From: Pseudomonadota bacterium
GTDB lineage: Bacteria > Pseudomonadota > Alphaproteobacteria > Rhizobiales > Rhizobiaceae
NCBI GenBank assembly: GCA_023451735.1
Contig: JAEXYH010000046.1
Coordinates: forward strand, 47,948-111,947
DNA length: 64,000 nt
Direction of reading: 5' to 3'
A program made the position numbers and the translations under genes. Position 1 is the stretch's first letter. Each line of letters opens with the position of its first letter. Below, piece by piece: positions 59,637-64,000 of this stretch. The notes below the pieces were generated by a model. It saw only the letters and a program-made list of their open reading frames with translations, searched no databases and was not told where the DNA came from.

Positions 59637-60836
59637 ATGATCGATATTCGCTCGCTCGTTCTCGTCGTGAACTGCGGCAGTTCTTCCGTGAAGTTCGGCG
59701 TATTCGCAGGTACGGGCCGTGACCCGCTTCTCTCCGCTTTGGCCGAAAACCTCGGCCAGCCGGAAAGCCGGCTTGTGGTCAAGGAAAAGGGCGAAAAGAC
59801 GGAAATGTCGCTGGATGGCGGAAGCCATGACGTTGCGCTGCAGAAGCTTCTCGGCATTCTGGATCAGAAGGGGTGGCTGAGCTCGATTGTTGCGGTTGGC
59901 CATCGCATGGTTCATGGCGGTGAACGCTTCTCTGCTTCCACCCTCATTACCGACGAAATCCTGCGCGAGATGGATGCACTTTCCAACCTCGCTCCGCTGC
60001 ATAACCCAGCAAACATCCTCGGCGTCAGGACGGCTATGGCAGCCCTTCCGTCCGTTCCGCATGCGGCAGTCTTCGATACTGCCTTCCACAGCACCATGCC
60101 GCCGGCTGCCTTCACCTATGCCGTCCCGCAGGATTGCTACCGTAACCTTGGTGTTCGCCGTTATGGCTTCCACGGCACCAGCCATCGTTTCGTCGCAGCG
60201 GAAGCCATCGAGCTTCTCGGCCTCGATCCGAACGACCACGGTCTCGTCATCGCCCATCTCGGCAACGGCGCTTCGGCGACGGCCGTACTGAACGGCAAGA
60301 GCGTCGACACCTCCATGGGCTTCACCCCGCTTGAAGGTCTGGTCATGGGCACCCGTTCGGGCGATATCGATCCCGGCGCAATCTTCCATATCGCTCGCGA
60401 AGACGGCCTGACCATCGATGAACTGGACACGCTGCTCAACCGCAAGAGCGGTTTGCTCGGTCTGTCCGGCCTATCCAACGATTGCCGTACGCTTGAGAAC
60501 GCAGAAAAGGAAGGTCATGAGGGCGCCAAGCTTGCGCTGGACGTCTTCGTGCATCGTCTGGCCCGTTACATCGGCGGCCTCGCAACTTCACTCAATCGCC
60601 TGGATGCCGTCATCTTCACCGGCGGTATCGGCGAAAACTCGGCTACGATGCGCAAGCGGACGATCGATCGCCTTTCGGTTCTCGGTCTCAAGCTCGATGA
60701 AGAAACCAACGCCCAGATGTTCGGCGGACGTTGCGGCGTCATCACCTCGAAGGATAGTAAGGCGGCCGCTGCCGTCATCGCCACCAACGAGGAGTGGATG
60801 ATTGCTCACGATACGCTGGATGCCGTTGCAGCATAG
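59637..60836 (+). CDS. ackA: Acetate kinase
   Basis: 399 residues. Converts acetyl phosphate and ADP to acetate and ATP. ASKHA signatures: L-V-V-N-C-G-S-S-S-V-K-F near the N-terminus, V-G-H-R-M-V-H-G-G, R-R-Y-G-F-H-G-T-S-H, M-G-T-R-S-G-D-I-D-P and F-T-G-G-I-G-E-N-S near residue 325. AAGGAAATTTCAAT precedes the ATG. It lies between pflA and pta, providing the ATP-yielding step of the mixed-acid module. Confidence 0.97.
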   Translation: MIDIRSLVLVVNCGSSSVKFGVFAGTGRDPLLSALAENLGQPESRLVVKEKGEKTEMSLDGGSHDVALQKLLGILDQKGWLSSIVAVGHRMVHGGERFSASTLITDEILREMDALSNLAPLHNPANILGVRTAMAALPSVPHAAVFDTAFHSTMPPAAFTYAVPQDCYRNLGVRRYGFHGTSHRFVAAEAIELLGLDPNDHGLVIAHLGNGASATAVLNGKSVDTSMGFTPLEGLVMGTRSGDIDPGAIFHIAREDGLTIDELDTLLNRKSGLLGLSGLSNDCRTLENAEKEGHEGAKLALDVFVHRLARYIGGLATSLNRLDAVIFTGGIGENSATMRKRTIDRLSVLGLKLDEETNAQMFGGRCGVITSKDSKAAAAVIATNEEWMIAHDTLDAVAA

Positions 60837-60905
60837 TCGCGTCCAGGGATCGCGCTATTTCAACCAATTCATAATGACCGCGAACATACAGAAGGATAAT
60901 TCTAA

Positions 60906-63056
60906 ATGTGCGCACGTATAATCTTCCTTGCTGCAGCAGCGCAGGACGTCGGCTTGACGTCGCTTTCGCTTGGCCTGGTGCGGGCACTGCAGCGCGACGG
61001 CATGAAGGTCGCCTTCGTCAAGCCCATCGCCCAGCCGAGATCGGAAAGCCGGACCCAGAAAAAAGGCATCGACACGTCGAGCCATTTCGCCCGTACCCTG
61101 TGCATGACCCCTTCGCCGGATCCCATTCCGTTTGAACGGGCGGAAGAACAGATCCGCAAAGGCGATCTCGCGGCCCTGCTCGAAGATATCGCGAAGATGA
61201 CGGAAGCCCTGCGCGCCGATCACGACGTGGTCGTCGTCGAAGGACTGATCCCGCTTGCCAGCGCCCAGATCGCTCTTCGCCTGAATGTCGAGATCGTCCG
61301 CAGCCTCGGAGCCGACGTCATCCCGGTCCTGAGCGGCGTCGATTACGAGCCGAAGTTCATTGCCGAAACGGTTGCCTTGATCCATCGCCAATATGCGCGC
61401 GAAGGCAACTCGCCTCTTCTTGGCCTGATGATCAACAAGATCAAGGTCGATGCCGACCGCGAGCGGCTGAAGGAGGCTCTTGCCCCCTTCGGCCTCGCCT
61501 CCTCGACCATCCTCGGCGCAATTCCTTATGAGCCGAACCTGAACACGCCGCGTCTGTCGGATCTGATCTCGTCGCTCGACCTCAGCGTCGTGCAGGGGAC
61601 CCGCCTCGATGCCGTGCGGGTGCGCGAGATCGTCGTCGGCGCCCGCTCCGTCGAGAAGATGATCGACCGGCTGCGTCCCGAAACCTTGGTCGTCATGCCT
61701 GGTGACCGCAGCGACATCGCGCTCGCCTCGGCACTTGCCCACAGCCGCGGCGTCCCGCTCGCCGGCCTGCTTCTGACCTGCGGAGCACCACTCGCCTCCC
61801 CGGTCGCAGAGCTGATGGCGTCGGTCGGCTCTAACATCCTGCCGATCCTGTCGACCCCCGACGATACCTACGCCACCGCCTCGCGCCTGTCGCATCTGAG
61901 CTACCATGTCAGTGAAGATGATAGCCAGCACATGGAAAAGGTCATCGATTTCGTCGCCGAGCATATCGACACGACATCGCTGCGCAACCGCATCGGCACA
62001 TCGACCGAAGCGCGCCTCTCACCGCCGCGCTTCCGCAACCACCTGATCGAAGGCGCCCGCAAAGCCAACAAGCGAATCGTCCTGCCGGAGGGTGAGGAAC
62101 CCCGCACACTTCAGGCTGCCGTCATCTGCCACCAGAAGGGCATTGCCCGCTGCGTGTTGCTCGGCCGGCCCGATGCCATCCAGATGATCGCCAAGACTAA
62201 AGACATCGAACTGCCCGCCGATCTCGAAATCCTAGACCCGCAGGCCGTGCGCGCCAACTACGTCGATGCCATGGTCGAGCTGCGCAAGTCCAAGGGCATG
62301 ACACCTCCCCAGGCAATCGCCCAGCTGGAGGACACGGTCGTTCTCGGCACAATGATGTTGGCGGTCGGCGAAGTCGATGGTCTGGTCTCCGGTGCGGTTC
62401 ATACCACAGCCAGCACCGTGCGCCCTGCCCTGCAGCTGATCAAGACGGAACCCGGCCAGAGCATCGTCTCCTCGGTCTTCTTCATGCTGATGCCCGATCA
62501 GGTCCTGGTCTATGGCGACTGCGCCATCAACCCCAACCCGACGGCAGACCAGCTGGCAGAAATCGCCGTACAGTCTTCCGACACCGCAAAGGCTTTCGGC
62601 ATCGACCCGCGGGTCGCTATGATCTCCTACTCGACCGGCACGTCGGGCACCGGTGGTGACGTCGACAAGGTGCGCGAGGCAACAGAGCTTGCAAAACAGC
62701 GCAAGCCGGATCTCCTGATCGACGGGCCGATCCAGTACGATGCGGCAAGCGTTGAAAGCGTCGGTCGATCCAAGGCACCCGACAGCCCGGTCGCCGGCCG
62801 CGCCAATGTCTTCGTCTTCCCGGATTTGAACACCGGCAACACCACTTACAAGGCCGTCCAGCGCTCGGCAGACGTCGTGTCTGTCGGCCCGATGCTGCAG
62901 GGCCTGCGCAAGCCGGTCAACGACCTGTCGCGCGGTGCACTCGTCGATGACATCGTCTTCACCATCGCGCTCACCGCAATTCAGGCAGACCAGCAGTCCG
63001 CAACTGAGGGCGGTGCTGGCTCCGAGCCGGCGAAGAAGGACGCTGTGAGCGCATGA
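60906..63056 (+). CDS. pta: Phosphate acetyltransferase, long form
   Basis: 716 residues, the long PtaII form as in E. coli (714). An N-terminal P-loop-like cobyrinic-acid-type domain (about 1-230) and DRTGG domain (about 230-345) precede the C-terminal catalytic PTA_PTB domain (about 375-705; R-I-V-L-P-E-G-E-E, S-T-G-T-S-G-T-G-G-D and P-D-L-N-T-G-N). It converts acetyl-CoA to acetyl phosphate. It lies 69 nt after ackA and overlaps focA by 4 nt. Confidence 0.96.
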   Translation: MCARIIFLAAAAQDVGLTSLSLGLVRALQRDGMKVAFVKPIAQPRSESRTQKKGIDTSSHFARTLCMTPSPDPIPFERAEEQIRKGDLAALLEDIAKMTEALRADHDVVVVEGLIPLASAQIALRLNVEIVRSLGADVIPVLSGVDYEPKFIAETVALIHRQYAREGNSPLLGLMINKIKVDADRERLKEALAPFGLASSTILGAIPYEPNLNTPRLSDLISSLDLSVVQGTRLDAVRVREIVVGARSVEKMIDRLRPETLVVMPGDRSDIALASALAHSRGVPLAGLLLTCGAPLASPVAELMASVGSNILPILSTPDDTYATASRLSHLSYHVSEDDSQHMEKVIDFVAEHIDTTSLRNRIGTSTEARLSPPRFRNHLIEGARKANKRIVLPEGEEPRTLQAAVICHQKGIARCVLLGRPDAIQMIAKTKDIELPADLEILDPQAVRANYVDAMVELRKSKGMTPPQAIAQLEDTVVLGTMMLAVGEVDGLVSGAVHTTASTVRPALQLIKTEPGQSIVSSVFFMLMPDQVLVYGDCAINPNPTADQLAEIAVQSSDTAKAFGIDPRVAMISYSTGTSGTGGDVDKVREATELAKQRKPDLLIDGPIQYDAASVESVGRSKAPDSPVAGRANVFVFPDLNTGNTTYKAVQRSADVVSVGPMLQGLRKPVNDLSRGALVDDIVFTIALTAIQADQQSATEGGAGSEPAKKDAVSA

Positions 63057-63961
63057 ACATCGCCCAGCAGGACCCGGAAAGTCGGGATAAGATGACTTCG
63101 GCCTTCTTTCGAGGGCCGGAGGCGGGAGGCTCCCTGACGCCGGACGCGATTGCCATCGCTGCGGAAGAGATGGGCGTCAAGAAAGCCAGCTATGACACGC
63201 TGACCCTGCTGGGCCTTGCGGTTCTGGCCGGTGCCTTCATCGGTCTCGGCGCCATGTTCGCCACAACGACCGTTGCGGGCGCCGAAGGAATGCTGTCCTA
63301 CGGTCTCACCCGGCTTCTGGCCGGGCTGAGCTTCTCGCTCGGGCTGATCCTCGTTCTGATCGGCGGCGCGCAGCTTTTCACCGGCGACATGCTGATGGTC
63401 ATGGCCTGGGCAAGCCGCCGCATCGCCACCAAGCGCATGGTTCGCGTCTGGGTGCTCGTCTGGCTCGGCAATCTTGTGGGCGCGGTCGTCATTGCCGGTC
63501 TCGTCTTTCTCTCGGGCCAGTACACGTTCGGCGGCAACGCAATCGGTATCGCAGCAATGCACTATGCCGAGGCGAAGTCCGCCCTGCCGGTTGTCGAAGC
63601 CTTTTCGCTCGGCATCCTCTGCAACATTCTCGTCTGCCTTGCCGTATGGCTGGCCCTTGCCGGACGTTCGGTTGCGGATAGGATTCTTGCGATCGTCTTC
63701 CCTGTTACGGCCTTCGTCGCTGCAGGCTTCGAGCACTGCGTTGCCAACATGTATTATCTCAGCCTCGGCCTGATGATCCGTTACGGCGCGCCCGAAAGCT
63801 TCTGGACGGCTATCGGCCATGCGCCCGGCGAAATTCCCATGAGCGGTGTTTTTACCAATCTCGTGGTCGTGACGGCCGGTAACTGGGTTGGCGGCGCCCT
63901 TCTCGTAGGCGCTGTCTACTGGTTCATCTACCGTCGTCCGGGCAAGCCCGACCATCACTGA
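63053..63961 (+). CDS. focA: Formate/nitrite transporter family channel (FocA-like)
   Basis: 302 residues, six predicted membrane helices (about 60-285). FNT signatures: G-A-F-I-G-L-G-A near 63-70, G-A-Q-L-F-T-G-D near 104-111, W-L-G-N-L-V-G-A, F-E-H-C-V-A-N-M near 224-231, with the central channel histidine in the last. It overlaps pta by 4 nt (ATGA). FocA releases formate made by PflB and may take it back at low pH. Nitrite-carrying NirC is the alternative, but the gene context favours formate. Confidence 0.9.
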   Translation: MNIAQQDPESRDKMTSAFFRGPEAGGSLTPDAIAIAAEEMGVKKASYDTLTLLGLAVLAGAFIGLGAMFATTTVAGAEGMLSYGLTRLLAGLSFSLGLILVLIGGAQLFTGDMLMVMAWASRRIATKRMVRVWVLVWLGNLVGAVVIAGLVFLSGQYTFGGNAIGIAAMHYAEAKSALPVVEAFSLGILCNILVCLAVWLALAGRSVADRILAIVFPVTAFVAAGFEHCVANMYYLSLGLMIRYGAPESFWTAIGHAPGEIPMSGVFTNLVVVTAGNWVGGALLVGAVYWFIYRRPGKPDHH

Positions 63962-64000
63962 TCAAAGCAGTCGTGGCGCTGGTTACACCCGTTCCAGCGC

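Noticed and set aside
63962..64000. Start of a further gene after focA
   Set aside because: Only 39 bases remain and no start codon with a ribosome site is visible.

Overview
The window reads as part of a secondary replicon (chromid, megaplasmid or second chromosome) of a Rhizobiaceae-type alphaproteobacterium (Rhizobium, Agrobacterium or Ensifer relatives). Supporting this are a minCDE operon (extrachromosomal in several rhizobia) with a CtrA-type TTAA-N7-TTAA box, a TRAP transporter, a PQQ dehydrogenase, FixL/FixJ-like regulators, high GC and dense operons with long antisense shadow ORFs. Placement below family level is not possible from this window. I saw no rRNA, tRNA, CRISPR array, phage or insertion sequence.

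Layout. 1-444: 5' part of a GMC-like oxidoreductase that runs off the left edge. 585-2508: minC-minD-minE. 2749-16680: a sugar-acid island. It holds a KgtP-like permease, an LtnD-like dehydrogenase, DenD, a D-2-hydroxyacid-type FAD dehydrogenase, a GntR regulator, a XylX-like 2-keto-3-deoxy acid dehydratase, TRAP DctQMP, an EamA permease and an enolase-superfamily dehydratase; a taurine-pyruvate-type aminotransferase follows. 16743-24152: a signalling and stress block with two single-domain receivers, AraC, FixJ-like, a UBP-type zinc finger, a cNMP-domain/TrxR-like flavoprotein without redox cysteines, Dps and a PAS histidine kinase. 24160-34128: eutBC, a K+ channel-like protein, a dimethylglycine-dehydrogenase-like flavoprotein, an FAD/NAD(P) protein and Gcd. 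34464-41694: a YdeP-type molybdoenzyme with a small partner, DUF779 plus aldehyde dehydrogenase and an AcoR-like regulator lacking the AAA+ domain, and a DapA-family protein lacking the catalytic lysine. 41877-49604: ion homeostasis (Kup, CorA, PtsN-like EIIA, KdpE, KdpD and three small ORFs), without kdpFABC. 49791-51800: dadA and a divergent Lrp regulator. 51888-56185: kdgK-kdgT-yhcH-kduI-kduD. 56438-63961: pflB-pflA-ackA-pta-focA.

The right end forms a coherent pathway. Pectin-derived keto-deoxyuronates are imported and converted by KduI, KduD and KdgK to KDPG, whose cleavage gives pyruvate. On the opposite strand an anaerobic module turns pyruvate into formate and acetyl-CoA, makes ATP through Pta and AckA, and exports formate through FocA. 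A perfect FNR/FixK box lies between the two operons. The sugar-acid island is best explained as a Weimberg-like route (sugar acid to 2-keto-3-deoxy acid to 2-oxoglutarate semialdehyde), with a FadR-type regulator and matching candidate operators.

All functional calls come from reading translated sequence and remembered family features. No database search was run.
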